64,000 nucleotides of DNA from an uncultured Clostridia bacterium (GCA_948676835.1 CAPOZU010000004.1:62001-126000), one strand, 5' to 3'; positions 19,696-29,291 are shown, counted from the stretch's first letter. Numbers and translations are program-made. Notes: generated by a model from the sequence alone, not told the origin.

Positions 19696-19697
19696 AT

Positions 19698-19910
19698 ATG
19701 ATTGGAAAAATATTTATAAAAATAATAGAATTTTATCAAAAAAATATTTCACCACTACTTGGGCATAATTGTAAATATTATCCGACATGTTCAGAATATA
19801 CTAAGCAAGCAATAAAGAAATATGGAGCAGTAAAAGGCACTATAAAAGGAATAATAAGAATTTTAAAATGCAATCCATTCTCAAAAGGTGGATATGATCC
19901 TTTAAAATAG
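19698..19910 (+). CDS. yidD: Membrane protein insertion efficiency factor YidD
   Basis: The protein has 70 residues. [16 protein letters not shown] and the terminal [12 protein letters not shown] are the YidD signature, including its conserved cysteines. YidD assists YidC-dependent insertion, and its gene sits between rnpA and yidC as usual. I take the ATG at 19698 ([10 protein letters not shown]), which matches the family start; an ATG at 19683 overlapping rnpA would add five residues. Confidence 0.93.
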   Translation: MIGKIFIKIIEFYQKNISPLLGHNCKYYPTCSEYTKQAIKKYGAVKGTIKGIIRILKCNPFSKGGYDPLK

Positions 19911-19919
19911 GGAGGAAAT

Positions 19920-20774
19920 ATGTTAAAATTTTTAGCTAATTTATTAGGATATTTACTAAATTCAATTTATGGAATAGTAAATAATTATGGAATTGCAATA
20001 ATTATTTTTACAATAATTTTTAAAATAGTAATGCTTCCAATTTCTGTAAAACAACAAAAAAGTATGAAAAAGAATTCTGATATGCAAAAAAAAGTATTAG
20101 AGATTCAAGCAAAATATGATAATGATCAAGTTAGACAAAGTCAAGAATTAATGGATTTATATAAAAAAGAACATTATAATCCATTTAATGGATGTTTGAC
20201 ATCTATTGTCCAAATGATTATTGTACTTTCTATGTTTTACTTAGTAAGTCAACCATTAACTTATATGAAACATATAGAACCAGAAAAAATAGATTCATAT
20301 GTTAGCCAAATAACAGAAGAAACAGGAACCGCACCAAGATATAGAGAAATAGCTGTAATAAAAGCAATGAGCGAAAAAGATGAAAATGTTAGAATAAATA
20401 TGGACTTTTTAGGATTAGATTTAAGCGATATTCCTTCAGAAAATTATACAAATTGGAAAGTATATATAATTCCTGTTTTATATGTTTTCACATCTTTTAT
20501 TTCTACTAAACTTATATCTTTAATTAATAAAGATGAAAAGAAAAAAGAAAATAAAGAAGAAAAAGAGGATGTACCACAAACAAACGAAACAGAAGCAATG
20601 GCAGAAATGAACAAACAAATGCAACTAATGGTTCCTATAATGTCTGTAAGTATAGCATTAATTGCACCATTAGGATTAGCTTTATATTGGCTAGTTGGTA
20701 ATTTATTTGCTATGGGAGAAAGATTAATTTTAAATAAGTTTTTCAGAAAAGAGGAGGAAGAAAATAATGGATAA
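19920..20774 (+). CDS. yidC: YidC/Oxa1 membrane insertase
   Basis: The protein has 284 residues and starts with a membrane segment (FLANLLGYLLNSIYGIV). The family region IIFKIVMLPISVKQQKSMKK is followed by a coiled cytoplasmic stretch, later membrane helices and a C-terminal QLMVPIMSVSIALIAPLGLA. Between helices lies a charged Lys/Glu-rich loop (about residues 205-225). No lipobox cysteine is seen. GGGAGG precedes the ATG. Its 3' end overlaps jag by eight bases. Confidence 0.95.
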   Translation: MLKFLANLLGYLLNSIYGIVNNYGIAIIIFTIIFKIVMLPISVKQQKSMKKNSDMQKKVLEIQAKYDNDQVRQSQELMDLYKKEHYNPFNGCLTSIVQMIIVLSMFYLVSQPLTYMKHIEPEKIDSYVSQITEETGTAPRYREIAVIKAMSEKDENVRINMDFLGLDLSDIPSENYTNWKVYIIPVLYVFTSFISTKLISLINKDEKKKENKEEKEDVPQTNETEAMAEMNKQMQLMVPIMSVSIALIAPLGLALYWLVGNLFAMGERLILNKFFRKEEEENNG

Positions 20775-21465
20775 TGTATATGTTTTCGAAGGAAAAACTT
20801 CTACAGAAGCAATAGAAAAAGGATTAAAAGAATTAAAAGTTTCAAAAAATAAAGTAGATATTAAAGTACTTGAACAAGAAGATAAAAGAAGCTTTTTCAG
20901 CATTTTAACACCAAGAATTGTAAAAGTAGAAATGAGAATTAAAGAGAATGTTACAGAAGAAAAAGAAGTAAAAAAAGTTGTTAAAACAGAAAAAGCAAGT
21001 AGTGAAGAAATTCATGCATGTATGGAAAATTTGAAAAAATTTATAGAAGAATTTATATCAAATTTACCTAGCAATAATCTAAAATATACAATTGAAGAAG
21101 AAAATAATACTGTTAAAATCGATATAACAGGTGAAGATACAGGATATTTAATTGGATATAGGGGAGAAGTTTTAAATAGTATACAAGCTATTGTAAGCAA
21201 TATAGCCTCAAAATATAGTAAAGAAAGAATTAGAGTTCAATTAAATATTGGGGGATATAGAGAAAAGAGAGAAAAAGATTTAGAAATATTAGCAACAAAA
21301 ATTGCAGGAACTGTTATTAGAACTAAAAAAGAAATTACTTTAGAACCAATGCCTGCATATGAAAGAAAAATAATTCATACAAAATTACAAGAAAATGATA
21401 AAGTAACAACACACAGCGTAGGGGAAGAACCATATAGAAAAATTGTTGTAAGTTTAAAAAAATAA
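20767..21465 (+). CDS. jag: Jag (KhpB/SpoIIIJ-associated) RNA-binding protein
   Basis: The 232 residues contain the Jag N-terminal domain (FEGKTSTEAIEKGLKELK), a KH domain with LIGYRGEVLNSIQAI and a C-terminal R3H domain (PMPAYERKIIHTKL ... VTTHSVGEEPYRKIVV). The protein is an RNA-binding partner in cell-division and envelope control in Firmicutes. It overlaps yidC and closes this operon, with a strong terminator at 21472-21514. Confidence 0.95.
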   Translation: MDNVYVFEGKTSTEAIEKGLKELKVSKNKVDIKVLEQEDKRSFFSILTPRIVKVEMRIKENVTEEKEVKKVVKTEKASSEEIHACMENLKKFIEEFISNLPSNNLKYTIEEENNTVKIDITGEDTGYLIGYRGEVLNSIQAIVSNIASKYSKERIRVQLNIGGYREKREKDLEILATKIAGTVIRTKKEITLEPMPAYERKIIHTKLQENDKVTTHSVGEEPYRKIVVSLKK

Positions 21466-21471
21466 TAAGAA

Positions 21472-21514
21472 AGAGAGCTCGCACAATTACTAGTGCGAGC
21501 TCTCTTTTTTTTTA
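21472..21514. terminator. Strong terminator after jag, possibly bidirectional
   Basis: A perfect 13-bp GC-containing stem (21472-21484 with 21493-21505, loop of eight) is followed by about ten T on the plus strand. The minus-strand orphan gene ends exactly here, and the same stem could terminate it. Confidence 0.9.
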
Positions 21515-22054
21515 CTACTTTTTAGAACAATAGCAATAAAGCAGATGCAAGGTAATTGAAAGCCCTGTAACACAAACAGTATCAGACGTAAAATCCCCAT
21601 AAGCCAAAGATTTATACAAAGAAGTATAAATTTTTTCAGCTTCAATGATTCCAGCAGGAAACTCAAGTTCTACTTTTGGATGAATTTGTTCTACTGTAAA
21701 ATTGCCAGAACAATCTGCAGTATATGTCCGGATTGGAGTTGAAGAAAGGAAATCAAGAGCAACATCTATAGCCAATCTATAATTACACAGAATTATTTCA
21801 TGGGGAGTTGCTTCTGATAAATCAAATCTTAAAACCTTTTGTTTAATTAAAGATGCAACAAGACAAGCAGCAACTTTGAAGGTATCAGCTTCACCATTCC
21901 AAAAGCTTTTTTCATTTAACATATTCTGAAAATAATCAAAATAAGCTTTTTTATGAGTATTTGTTACTTTCCATCGATACTCATTACCATATTTAACATA
22001 CCGTTCAGCATTCTTCTCGACAATTCTGTTGATACTAGAAAAATCATAGTACAT
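21515..22054 (-). CDS. Unrecognised 179-residue protein inserted between jag and mnmE
   Basis: I do not recognise this protein. It is cytoplasmic-looking, begins MYYDFSSINRIVEKNAERYV and is rich in aromatic residues and Cys near the end (LLYCYCSKK). It sits on the strand opposite to its neighbours, inside an otherwise conserved origin gene string. Its codons are visibly less AT-biased than those of the flanking genes. A full AAGGAGG ribosome binding site precedes the ATG. A 15-base palindrome (AACACT-TAT-AGTGTT at 22111-22125) and a TATAAT-like box (complement of 22090-22095) lie upstream. The pattern suggests an acquired, independently regulated gene. Confidence 0.7.
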   Translation of the reverse strand: MYYDFSSINRIVEKNAERYVKYGNEYRWKVTNTHKKAYFDYFQNMLNEKSFWNGEADTFKVAACLVASLIKQKVLRFDLSEATPHEIILCNYRLAIDVALDFLSSTPIRTYTADCSGNFTVEQIHPKVELEFPAGIIEAEKIYTSLYKSLAYGDFTSDTVCVTGLSITLHLLYCYCSKK

Positions 22055-22089
22055 CTGTTGTTCCTCCTTAAAATATTTTAAAGGAATGC

Positions 22090-22125
22090 ATTATATAAAT
22101 GTGTAAAAACAACACTTATAGTGTT
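22090..22125 (-). promoter_or_regulatory. Promoter and operator-like palindrome of the orphan gene
   Basis: On the minus strand TATAAT (22090-22095) serves as a -10 box. The perfect palindrome AACACTTATAGTGTT (22111-22125) overlaps the -35 position, where no good hexamer is seen. That is an arrangement expected for a repressor or activator site. Confidence 0.5.
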
Positions 22126-22166
22126 TACAAAAAATATCACGCTTTAAAGAAAAAGTCAACAACTTC

Positions 22167-22195
22167 TTGTATTATTATGTATACTATGATATAAT
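22167..22195 (+). promoter_or_regulatory. Promoter of mnmE operon
   Basis: TTGTAT (22167-22172) and TATAAT (22190-22195) with a 17-base spacer lie 35 bases before the mnmE ATG. Confidence 0.6.
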
Positions 22196-22229
22196 ATTAA
22201 GCGATTTTTAAGAGAGGAAAATAAGAAAA

Positions 22230-23594
22230 ATGAGTACTATTGTTGCAATTTCAACAGCACCAGGAATAGGTGGAATAGGTATAATTAGAATGAGTGGAGA
22301 ACAATGTTTTGAAATACTAGATAAAGTTTTTAAACAAAAAAATAAGCAAAATATTGAAGAAATCAAAGGGTATTCAATTAAATATGGATTTATTATGGAA
22401 GAAGAAAAGATAATAGATGAAGTATTGGTATCTTATTTTAAAGCTCCTAAAAGTTATACTGCAGAAAATATGTGTGAAATAAATTCTCATGGTGGTATTG
22501 TTATAATGAATAAAATATTAGACTTGTGTTTGAGGAATGGTGCAGAACTAGCAGAACCAGGAGAATTCACTAAAAGGGCGTTTTTAAATGGAAGATTAGA
22601 TTTATCACAAGCCGAAGCTGTTATAGATATAATAAATTCTAAAACAGAAAGGGAAGCGAAAGTATCAATAGATCAATTAGAAGGAAATTTATCAGAAAAG
22701 ATAGAAAAAATAAGAAAGATAATAATATCAGTAATGGCTGATATAGAGGCAACTATAGATTATCCAGAATATGATTTAGAAGAAGTAACTAATCAAAAAA
22801 TAGCTAATATTCTTGATGAAGTAGATATCTTATTAAACTCTTTAGAAAAAAGTTTTTATAATGGAAAAATATTAAGAGAGGGAATAAGTACTGCAATTAT
22901 AGGAAAACCAAATGCAGGAAAATCTTCATTATTAAATATTATTTTAAATGAAGAAAGAGCTATAGTTACGGATATAGAAGGAACTACAAGAGATACAATT
23001 GAAGAATTTATATCTATAGAAGGAGTTCCTTTAAAAATTATAGATACAGCAGGAATAAGAAATGCAAATGATGAAGTTGAAAGAATAGGTGTAAATAAAG
23101 CAAAAGAAATTGCTAAAAAAAGTGATATTATAATAGCTATTTTTGATAGTAATAAAAGATTAACTACTGAAGATAGAGAAATATTAGATTTATTAGAGAA
23201 TAGAAATGCAATTATATTGCTAAATAAGATTGATTTAGAGCGAAAAATAGATATAAAAGAAATTAAAAAATATAATAAACCTATTGTTGAAATATCAACC
23301 AAAACAAGAGACGGGCTAGATGTATTATATGAACAAATTTCAAAAATGTTTAAATTAAATGAAATCGCTATTGATGGAGAAACAATAGTAAGTAATGAAA
23401 GACATAAAACTATAATAATAAATTCAAGAAAAAATTTAGATAAAGCAAGAGAAACAATAAAAAATAATATGCCAATAGATATAATTTCTACATATTTAAA
23501 AGAGATAATTGAAGAACTTGGAAAGATTACAGGAGAGACTGTTACAGAAGATGTTATATCCGAGATCTTTTCTAAATTCTGTTTAGGAAAATAG
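22230..23594 (+). CDS. mnmE: tRNA modification GTPase MnmE (TrmE)
   Basis: The protein has 454 residues. The tetrahydrofolate-binding N-terminus starts STIVAISTAPGIGGIGIIRM. An inserted G domain has GKPNAGKSSLLN near residue 225, GTTRDT and DTAGI. The C-terminus ends with the conserved FCLGK, whose cysteine is needed for tRNA modification. With MnmG it makes carboxymethylaminomethyl-type modifications at the wobble uridine. mnmG follows 70 bases later. Confidence 0.97.
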   Translation: MSTIVAISTAPGIGGIGIIRMSGEQCFEILDKVFKQKNKQNIEEIKGYSIKYGFIMEEEKIIDEVLVSYFKAPKSYTAENMCEINSHGGIVIMNKILDLCLRNGAELAEPGEFTKRAFLNGRLDLSQAEAVIDIINSKTEREAKVSIDQLEGNLSEKIEKIRKIIISVMADIEATIDYPEYDLEEVTNQKIANILDEVDILLNSLEKSFYNGKILREGISTAIIGKPNAGKSSLLNIILNEERAIVTDIEGTTRDTIEEFISIEGVPLKIIDTAGIRNANDEVERIGVNKAKEIAKKSDIIIAIFDSNKRLTTEDREILDLLENRNAIILLNKIDLERKIDIKEIKKYNKPIVEISTKTRDGLDVLYEQISKMFKLNEIAIDGETIVSNERHKTIIINSRKNLDKARETIKNNMPIDIISTYLKEIIEELGKITGETVTEDVISEIFSKFCLGK

Positions 23595-23598
23595 AAAA

Positions 23599-23614
23599 TG
23601 TTTCACGAAAAACA
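23599..23614. promoter_or_regulatory. parS-like ParB binding site candidate (mnmE-mnmG gap)
   Basis: TGTTTCACGAAAAACA matches the Firmicute parS consensus TGTTTCACGTGAAACA at 14 of 16 positions, lies between two genes and is about 3 kb from parAB. Confidence 0.5.
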
Positions 23615-23664
23615 ATATTAAAAATTGGTGAGATATTATATATAATAGAAAGGAATTTATATAA

Positions 23665-25539
23665 ATGAAATATGATGCGGGAGAATATGATGTTGCTGTA
23701 ATTGGAGCAGGACATGCTGGATGCGAAGCTGCTCTTGCAGCGGCACGTTTAGGAATGAAAACGTTAATATTTTCAATTAGTTTAGAGTGTATAGCTAATA
23801 TGCCATGTAATCCCCATATAGGAGGAACTTCTAAAGGACATTTAGTAAGAGAGATAGATAGTCTTGGTGGAGAAATGGCGAAAAATATTGATAAGACTAT
23901 GATTCAATTAAGAATGCTTAATACCTCAAAAGGACCAGCGGTTCATTCTCTAAGAGCTCAAGCTGATAGAAAAAGATATCAGATGGAAATGAAACACACA
24001 TTAGAAAATCAAGAAAATCTTTTTGTTAAACAAGCTGAGATAGTCGATATAAAAGTTGAAGAAGGAAAGATTGTTGCAGTTGAAACAAACTTAGGAGCGA
24101 TATATCGTGTTAAATGTGTTATTTTAGCAACAGGAACATATTTAAAAGGTAAAATATATATAGGAGAAACATCTTATGAAAGTGGACCTGATGGTGTGGC
24201 AGCAGCGAACAAACTATCAGAATGTTTAAAAAATTTGAATATAGAGATTCAAAGATTTAAAACAGGAACACCAGCTAGAATAAACAAAAATAGTATTGAT
24301 TTTTCAAAGATGGAAGTACAAGAAGGAGATAAAGATTTAGTTCCATTTTCTTTTGAAGATGAAATGCCAAAAATAGATCAAGTTCCTTGTTGGCTTACAT
24401 ATACAAATAGTAAAACACATGAAATAATAAGAAATAATCTACATAGATCTCCAATGTATGCTGGAGTTATAGAAGGAACAGGACCAAGATACTGTCCTTC
24501 AATAGAAGATAAAGTTGTAAGATTTGCTGATAAAGAAAGACATCAAATATTTGTTGAACCTGTTGGGTTAGATACAAATGAAATGTACATACAAGGAATG
24601 AGTTCATCTCTTCCAGAAGATGTCCAAATTGCAATGTATAGAACACTTCCGGGTCTTGAAAGTGCTGAGTTTACAAGACCTGCATATGCTATTGAATATG
24701 ATGCGATAGAACCATCCCAATTAAAAAGTTCTCTTGAATTAAAAGCAATTAGTGGAATGTTTTTTGCAGGGCAAATAAATGGTACTTCAGGATATGAAGA
24801 AGCAGCATGCCAAGGCCTTATTGCAGGAATAAATGCAACACAAAAAATAAAAGGAAAAGAACCAGTTATACTTGATAGATCTGATGCTTATATAGGAGTC
24901 TTAATTGATGATATAGTTACAAAAAGTACCCAAGAACCATACAGAATGATGACCTCTAGAGCAGAATATAGGTTGCTTTTAAGACAAGATAATGCAGATT
25001 TAAGATTAACAGAAATAGGGCATGATGTAGGATTAATATCAGATGAAAGATATAATAAATTTTTAGAAAAGAAAAAGAATATAGAAGAAGAAATTGAAAG
25101 ATTAAATTCTAAAATTATAAAACCAACGAAAGCTGTAAATGAATTCTTGAGTAAGAACGGAACTTCAGAGATAACAACAGGTGTAAAACTTTCAGAATTA
25201 TTAAAAAGAACAGAATTAAATTATGATTTGTTAAAAGAGATAGATGAAAATAGACCAGAACTTGATAGACAAGTTAAAGAAGAAGTCGAGATAATGGTTA
25301 AATACGAAGGCTATATAAATATGCAGAAAAAACAAGTTGAAGGATTCAAAAAATTAGAGAAAAAACTATTATCAGAAGAGATTGATTATAATGAAATAAA
25401 AGGATTAAGATTAGAAGCTAGACAAAAATTAAACAAATATAAACCATATTCAATTGGCCAAGCATCAAGAATATCAGGTGTTTCACCAGCAGATATTTCA
25501 GTATTATTAATATATTTAGAACAGAAAAAAAGAAGTTAA
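23665..25539 (+). CDS. mnmG: tRNA uridine 5-carboxymethylaminomethyl modification enzyme MnmG (GidA)
   Basis: The 624-residue flavoprotein has the FAD-binding [20 protein letters not shown], the MnmG-specific [19 protein letters not shown] and the [16 protein letters not shown] block. The C-terminus ends with the [18 protein letters not shown] helix-turn region that contacts MnmE. The length and every landmark look normal. It is followed 35 bases later by rsmG. Confidence 0.97.
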   Translation: MKYDAGEYDVAVIGAGHAGCEAALAAARLGMKTLIFSISLECIANMPCNPHIGGTSKGHLVREIDSLGGEMAKNIDKTMIQLRMLNTSKGPAVHSLRAQADRKRYQMEMKHTLENQENLFVKQAEIVDIKVEEGKIVAVETNLGAIYRVKCVILATGTYLKGKIYIGETSYESGPDGVAAANKLSECLKNLNIEIQRFKTGTPARINKNSIDFSKMEVQEGDKDLVPFSFEDEMPKIDQVPCWLTYTNSKTHEIIRNNLHRSPMYAGVIEGTGPRYCPSIEDKVVRFADKERHQIFVEPVGLDTNEMYIQGMSSSLPEDVQIAMYRTLPGLESAEFTRPAYAIEYDAIEPSQLKSSLELKAISGMFFAGQINGTSGYEEAACQGLIAGINATQKIKGKEPVILDRSDAYIGVLIDDIVTKSTQEPYRMMTSRAEYRLLLRQDNADLRLTEIGHDVGLISDERYNKFLEKKKNIEEEIERLNSKIIKPTKAVNEFLSKNGTSEITTGVKLSELLKRTELNYDLLKEIDENRPELDRQVKEEVEIMVKYEGYINMQKKQVEGFKKLEKKLLSEEIDYNEIKGLRLEARQKLNKYKPYSIGQASRISGVSPADISVLLIYLEQKKRS

Positions 25540-25574
25540 TGTGTATAAATTATAAAGAGAAATAAGAGGATATA

Positions 25575-26294
25575 ATGAATATAGAAGAATTTAAAAAAAT
25601 ATTTCTAGAAGAAATTAGTAAAAATGAAATTCAAGTAAAAGAAAACCAAATTAAACAATTTTATAATTATATGATAGGAATAATAGAATGGAATACCAAA
25701 ATAAATGTTACAGCAATAACAGATGAGAAAATGTTTATCGTGAAACATTTTATAGACTCTTTAACAATAAACAAATATGTAGAGTCTTCAAATTCTTTAA
25801 TAGACATAGGTACAGGGGCTGGATTTCCGGGGATTCCATTAAAGATTATTAATCCTAATACAAAGATAACATTAGTAGATTCGATAAATAAAAAATTAAA
25901 TATTATTAGAGATTTATCTTCAAAGATTAATTTAGAAAAATTAGAAATAATACATTCTCGTGCAGAAGACTTAGCACAGAAAAAAGAATATAGAGAAATG
26001 TATGATATTGCTACAACAAGAGCAGTTTCAAATATCTCTACGATTGTAGAGTATATGCTTCCTTTTGTGAAAGTAAATGGATTAGCAATATGTATGAAAG
26101 GACCAAATTTTAAAGAGGAATTAGATGATGCTCAAAAAGCAATAGAAATCTTGGGAGGAAAAATAGAAAAGATAGAATCTCTTAATGTTGGTGAAGAACT
26201 AGAAAGAAATATAATTATTATTAGAAAAGTAAAAAAGACACCAAATAAATATCCGAGAGGACAATCAAAACCACTAAAAGAGCCAATTAGATAG
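25575..26294 (+). CDS. rsmG: 16S rRNA (guanine-N7) methyltransferase RsmG (GidB)
   Basis: The 239 residues include the SAM-binding loop LIDIGTGAGFPGIPLKI and the RsmG motif IATTRAVSNISTIVEY. It methylates a guanine in the 530 loop of 16S rRNA. The tail ends with a basic KYPRGQSKPLKEPI, as in other Firmicutes. A parS-like sequence lies inside the gene at 25732-25747. Confidence 0.96.
   Translation: MNIEEFKKIFLEEISKNEIQVKENQIKQFYNYMIGIIEWNTKINVTAITDEKMFIVKHFIDSLTINKYVESSNSLIDIGTGAGFPGIPLKIINPNTKITLVDSINKKLNIIRDLSSKINLEKLEIIHSRAEDLAQKKEYREMYDIATTRAVSNISTIVEYMLPFVKVNGLAICMKGPNFKEELDDAQKAIEILGGKIEKIESLNVGEELERNIIIIRKVKKTPNKYPRGQSKPLKEPIR
25732..25747. promoter_or_regulatory. parS-like site inside rsmG
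   Basis: TGTTTATCGTGAAACA matches the parS consensus at 14 of 16 positions, with an intact right half. It is inside coding sequence, as parS sites often are. Confidence 0.45.
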
Positions 26295-26297
26295 AAT

Positions 26298-26349
26298 TGT
26301 TCCACAAAAAACAAATTTAAAAGTTCCATATGTTTCATGTGGAACTTTT
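26298..26349. terminator. rsmG terminator region overlapping two degenerate parS-like sites
   Basis: A 10-bp stem (AAAAGTTCCA at 26319-26328 with TGGAACTTTT at 26340-26349) is the likely terminator. TGTTCCACAAAAAACA (26298-26313) and TGTTTCATGTGGAACT (26331-26346) each match parS at about 13 of 16 positions, so ParB binding here is possible. Confidence 0.5.
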
Positions 26350-26372
26350 CTTATTTATTTGGGTGAAATTGA

Positions 26373-26401
26373 TTGACATATTGAAAAAATTTTTATATTA
26401 T
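26373..26401 (+). promoter_or_regulatory. Promoter of parAB
   Basis: TTGACA (26373-26378) and TATTAT (26396-26401) are 17 bases apart, about 35 bases upstream of the parA start. Confidence 0.65.
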
Positions 26402-26437
26402 TATAGGGTAAATTAAATCCAAAAGGAGGGACTTACT

Positions 26438-27226
26438 TTGGGAAGAGTAATTTCAATAGCAAATCAAAAAGGTGGAGTAGGAAAAACTACTACCGCAGTA
26501 AATATAAGTGCAATATTAGCTAAAAGAGGAAAAAAAGTAATGTTGATAGATGCAGATCCTCAAGGAAATGCGTCAAGTGGTTTAGGTCTTGAAAAAGATA
26601 TGGAAAATTCATTATATGATGTATTAATTAATGATGCCAATATAGAGGACACGCTTCAAGACACAGAAATAAAGACATTAAAAGTATGTCCATCTAATAT
26701 GGATCTTGCAGGTGCTGAAGTAGAATTAGTTTCGGAAATGTCACGAGAGCAAAGATTAAAAGAAAAACTTGATGAAGTTAAAGATACATATGATTTTGTT
26801 ATAATAGATTGTCCACCATCACTTGGATTAATAACTCTAAATGCTTTTACAGCTTCAGATTCTGTTTTAATACCAGTACAATGTGAATACTTTGCACTAG
26901 AAGGATTAGGACAGCTTTTAAATACAATTAATTTAGTAAAAAAACACTTAAATAAATCATTAGAAGTTGAAGGTGCAGTTCTTACAATGTATGATATGAG
27001 AACTAATTTATCAAATCAAGTTGTAAAAGAAGTAAAAAGATATTTTGAAGATAAAGTATATAAAACTGTTATTCCAAGAAATATTAAGCTTAGTGAAGCT
27101 CCAAGCTTTGGTATGCCTATAATTATGTATGATGCAAAATCAAAAGGTGCTAGAGCTTATGAGAAATTATCAAGAGAATTATTAAAGAATACAGAAGCTA
27201 GAGAAAAATTAGAGAAGGAGGGATAG
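26438..27226 (+). CDS. parA: Chromosome partitioning ATPase ParA (Soj)
   Basis: The 262 residues carry the deviant Walker A NQKGGVGKTTTAVNI, the switch LIDADPQGNASSGLG and the DFVIIDCPPSLG strand. A TTG start at 26438 is supported by AAAAGGAGGG upstream; the protein then begins MGRVISIANQKGG, as in other Soj proteins. It works with ParB at parS to segregate the origin and influences DnaA activity. parB follows two bases after its stop. Confidence 0.96.
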   Translation: MGRVISIANQKGGVGKTTTAVNISAILAKRGKKVMLIDADPQGNASSGLGLEKDMENSLYDVLINDANIEDTLQDTEIKTLKVCPSNMDLAGAEVELVSEMSREQRLKEKLDEVKDTYDFVIIDCPPSLGLITLNAFTASDSVLIPVQCEYFALEGLGQLLNTINLVKKHLNKSLEVEGAVLTMYDMRTNLSNQVVKEVKRYFEDKVYKTVIPRNIKLSEAPSFGMPIIMYDAKSKGARAYEKLSRELLKNTEAREKLEKEG

Positions 27227-27228
27227 AA

Positions 27229-28080
27229 ATGGCAGTAAAGAAAACAGGATTAGGAAAAGGATTAGATGCATTATTTAGCACACCAATAATAGAAGAAACA
27301 GTAAATAAACATCAAGATGAATTAGTAAGAAAATTAAAAATAAATGAAATTGAACCTAATAAGGAACAAGCAAGAAAACTATTTGATGAAGAAGCTATTG
27401 AAGATTTAGCTAGTTCTATTAAAGAATATGGTGTAATTCAACCAATTATAGTAAGTAAAAAAGATAAATATTATGAAATAATTGCTGGAGAAAGAAGATG
27501 GAGAGCATCAAAAAAAGCAGGATTAACAGAAATACCAGCAATTGTAAGAAATGATGATGATCAAAGAAATAAAGAGATTTCATTAATAGAAAATATTCAA
27601 AGAGAAGATTTAAATCCTATTGAAAAAGCAAGAGGTATAAAGCAATTAATGGATGAATATAATTTAACACAACAAAAAGTTGCTGAAAAATTAGGAAAAA
27701 GTAGAAGCAGTATAGCAAATACAGTTAGAATATTAAATTTAGATGAAAGAGTAATAAATTTTGCCTTAGAGGGTAAACTATCAGAAGGACATTGCAAATC
27801 ATTAATGTCAATTGATGATCCTGAAAGACAATATAATATGGCAAAATACATAATAGAATCTGGAGATTCTGTTAGAGAAGCTGAAAAAAAAGTAAAAGTT
27901 AGAAAAAAAGTAAAAAAGAAAAATGACAGATATATACCAATATACAGAGATATTGAAGATACTTTTCAAGGATTTTTTGGTACAAAAGTTAAACTAGATG
28001 CTGGAGAAAGAAAAGGAAAAATAATTATTCAGTATTCATCAAATGATGATTTAGAAAGAATATTAGGTTTAATAAAATAA
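27229..28080 (+). CDS. parB: Chromosome partitioning protein ParB (Spo0J)
   Basis: The 283 residues begin KKTGLGKGLDALF, followed by the ParB/Srx CTPase domain with GERRWRASKKAGL and ENIQREDLNPIEKARG. The helix-turn-helix is TQQKVAEKLGKSRSSIANTV, and a C-terminal dimerisation segment follows. It binds parS-like sites, several candidates for which lie in 23599-26346. A DUF4446 protein gene follows 12 bases downstream. Confidence 0.96.
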   Translation: MAVKKTGLGKGLDALFSTPIIEETVNKHQDELVRKLKINEIEPNKEQARKLFDEEAIEDLASSIKEYGVIQPIIVSKKDKYYEIIAGERRWRASKKAGLTEIPAIVRNDDDQRNKEISLIENIQREDLNPIEKARGIKQLMDEYNLTQQKVAEKLGKSRSSIANTVRILNLDERVINFALEGKLSEGHCKSLMSIDDPERQYNMAKYIIESGDSVREAEKKVKVRKKVKKKNDRYIPIYRDIEDTFQGFFGTKVKLDAGERKGKIIIQYSSNDDLERILGLIK

Positions 28081-28092
28081 GGATGTGGTAGA

Positions 28093-28614
28093 ATGGAAAG
28101 AATTACCGAATTGCTAGAGAATCAAGATTTTCTGAGAACGATGACAATAACAAATATTATATTAATAGTATTAGTTATAGTTAACATAATTCATGGAATA
28201 TATATAAATAGAAAATATATACATTTTATGAAAAAGATAGGAAATGGTAATAATATAGATGAAATGTTAAGAAAATATCTTGCAGATGTAAGAGAAATAA
28301 AGAAAGATAATTCAGAAATAAAAGCGTATTATACACAATTAGATAATAATATAGATTCTTGTATACAAAAGATTGGTCTAGTAAGATATAATGCTTTTAA
28401 GGATGTAGGAAGTGATTTGAGTTTTACAATTGCTTTGTTAGATAGAAATGATAATGGGGTTATTTTAAACGGATTATATGGATCTGAATCATCAAATATC
28501 TTCGCAAAACCAATAAAAGGTGGAGTTTCAAAATATCAATTATCTGAAGAAGAAAAAGAAGCTTTAGAAATTGCTGAACAAAGTAAAAATTTTATTGCTA
28601 AACATAGAAAATAA
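28093..28614 (+). CDS. DUF4446-type membrane protein
   Basis: The 173-residue protein has one N-terminal membrane helix (NIILIVLVIVNIIHGIY), a charged helical linker and a compact C-terminal domain with VRYNAFKDVGSDLSFTIALL and NGVILNGLYG. This is the signature of the DUF4446 proteins found just after parB in Clostridia. Function unknown; the context suggests co-expression with parAB. A terminator follows at 28645-28677. Confidence 0.85.
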   Translation: MERITELLENQDFLRTMTITNIILIVLVIVNIIHGIYINRKYIHFMKKIGNGNNIDEMLRKYLADVREIKKDNSEIKAYYTQLDNNIDSCIQKIGLVRYNAFKDVGSDLSFTIALLDRNDNGVILNGLYGSESSNIFAKPIKGGVSKYQLSEEEKEALEIAEQSKNFIAKHRK

Positions 28615-28644
28615 AAATAAAAGCAAATAAATAATATAAAAATG

Positions 28645-28677
28645 AACGTCTAAAATCAAAATTTAGACGTTTTTTTA
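28645..28677 (+). terminator. Terminator of the parAB-DUF4446 operon
   Basis: A 10-bp stem (AACGTCTAAA with TTTAGACGTT, loop of seven) runs into a T tract. Confidence 0.88.
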
Positions 28678-28680
28678 TAA

Positions 28681-29081
28681 TTAATGTTAAATTATATCTA
28701 ATAAAATGGCAGAAGTCTTAAAATTGATTTTAAAGAGAAAACGTTTTAAAAAATCCGTGTAGATATTTCAAGAAAATATTTCAAAATTTATAAAATAAGT
28801 AGAAAAAATATAAATTATATATGTGGATAACTTTTTTTTATAAAAAATAAGAAAAATGATAGAAAATAATATAAAATGAGTAAAAAAAAATAAATTTTTA
28901 ATTTTAAAAATATAAAATAAAAAAATATAAAAGAGTATAGTGCTTGATAAATAAGAGATACAGAAAAAATAAATTTTAAAAATTTCCAAGAAAAAATTAA
29001 AAAAAATGAGAAAAATATAATTAGTAAAAAGAAAAAAATTATAAAAAAATAATAAAATAAAATTAAAATATTTAAAATTTG
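28681..29081. other. AT-rich gap before the serine tRNAs
   Basis: I see no gene here. The only recognisable item is an exact inverse DnaA box, TGTGGATAA, at 28822-28830. Apparent ORFs on the minus strand are low-complexity Phe/Ile/Leu strings, expected by chance in such A-rich DNA. Confidence 0.6.
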
Positions 29082-29111
29082 TTGACAAAGTATAAAAAAA
29101 TGTGCTAATAT
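29082..29111 (+). promoter_or_regulatory. Promoter of the serine tRNA genes
   Basis: TTGACA (29082-29087) and TAATAT (29106-29111) are separated by 18 bases, 30 bases before the first tRNA. Confidence 0.65.
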
Positions 29112-29140
29112 ATATATGTTGTTAAAAACAGCAACCCAAT

Positions 29141-29232
<92 letters not shown>

Positions 29233-29237
29233 ACAAA

Positions 29238-29266
29238 CCGGAGGCTGAACAAGCTTCCGATTTTTT
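29238..29266 (+). terminator. Terminator-like hairpin between the two serine tRNAs
   Basis: CGGAGGCT and AGCTTCCG form a stem (one G-T pair) with a five-base loop followed by seven T, implying the two tRNAs are not always on one transcript. Confidence 0.75.
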
Positions 29267-29291
29267 TAATAATAACGAAATTCAAACGTTT

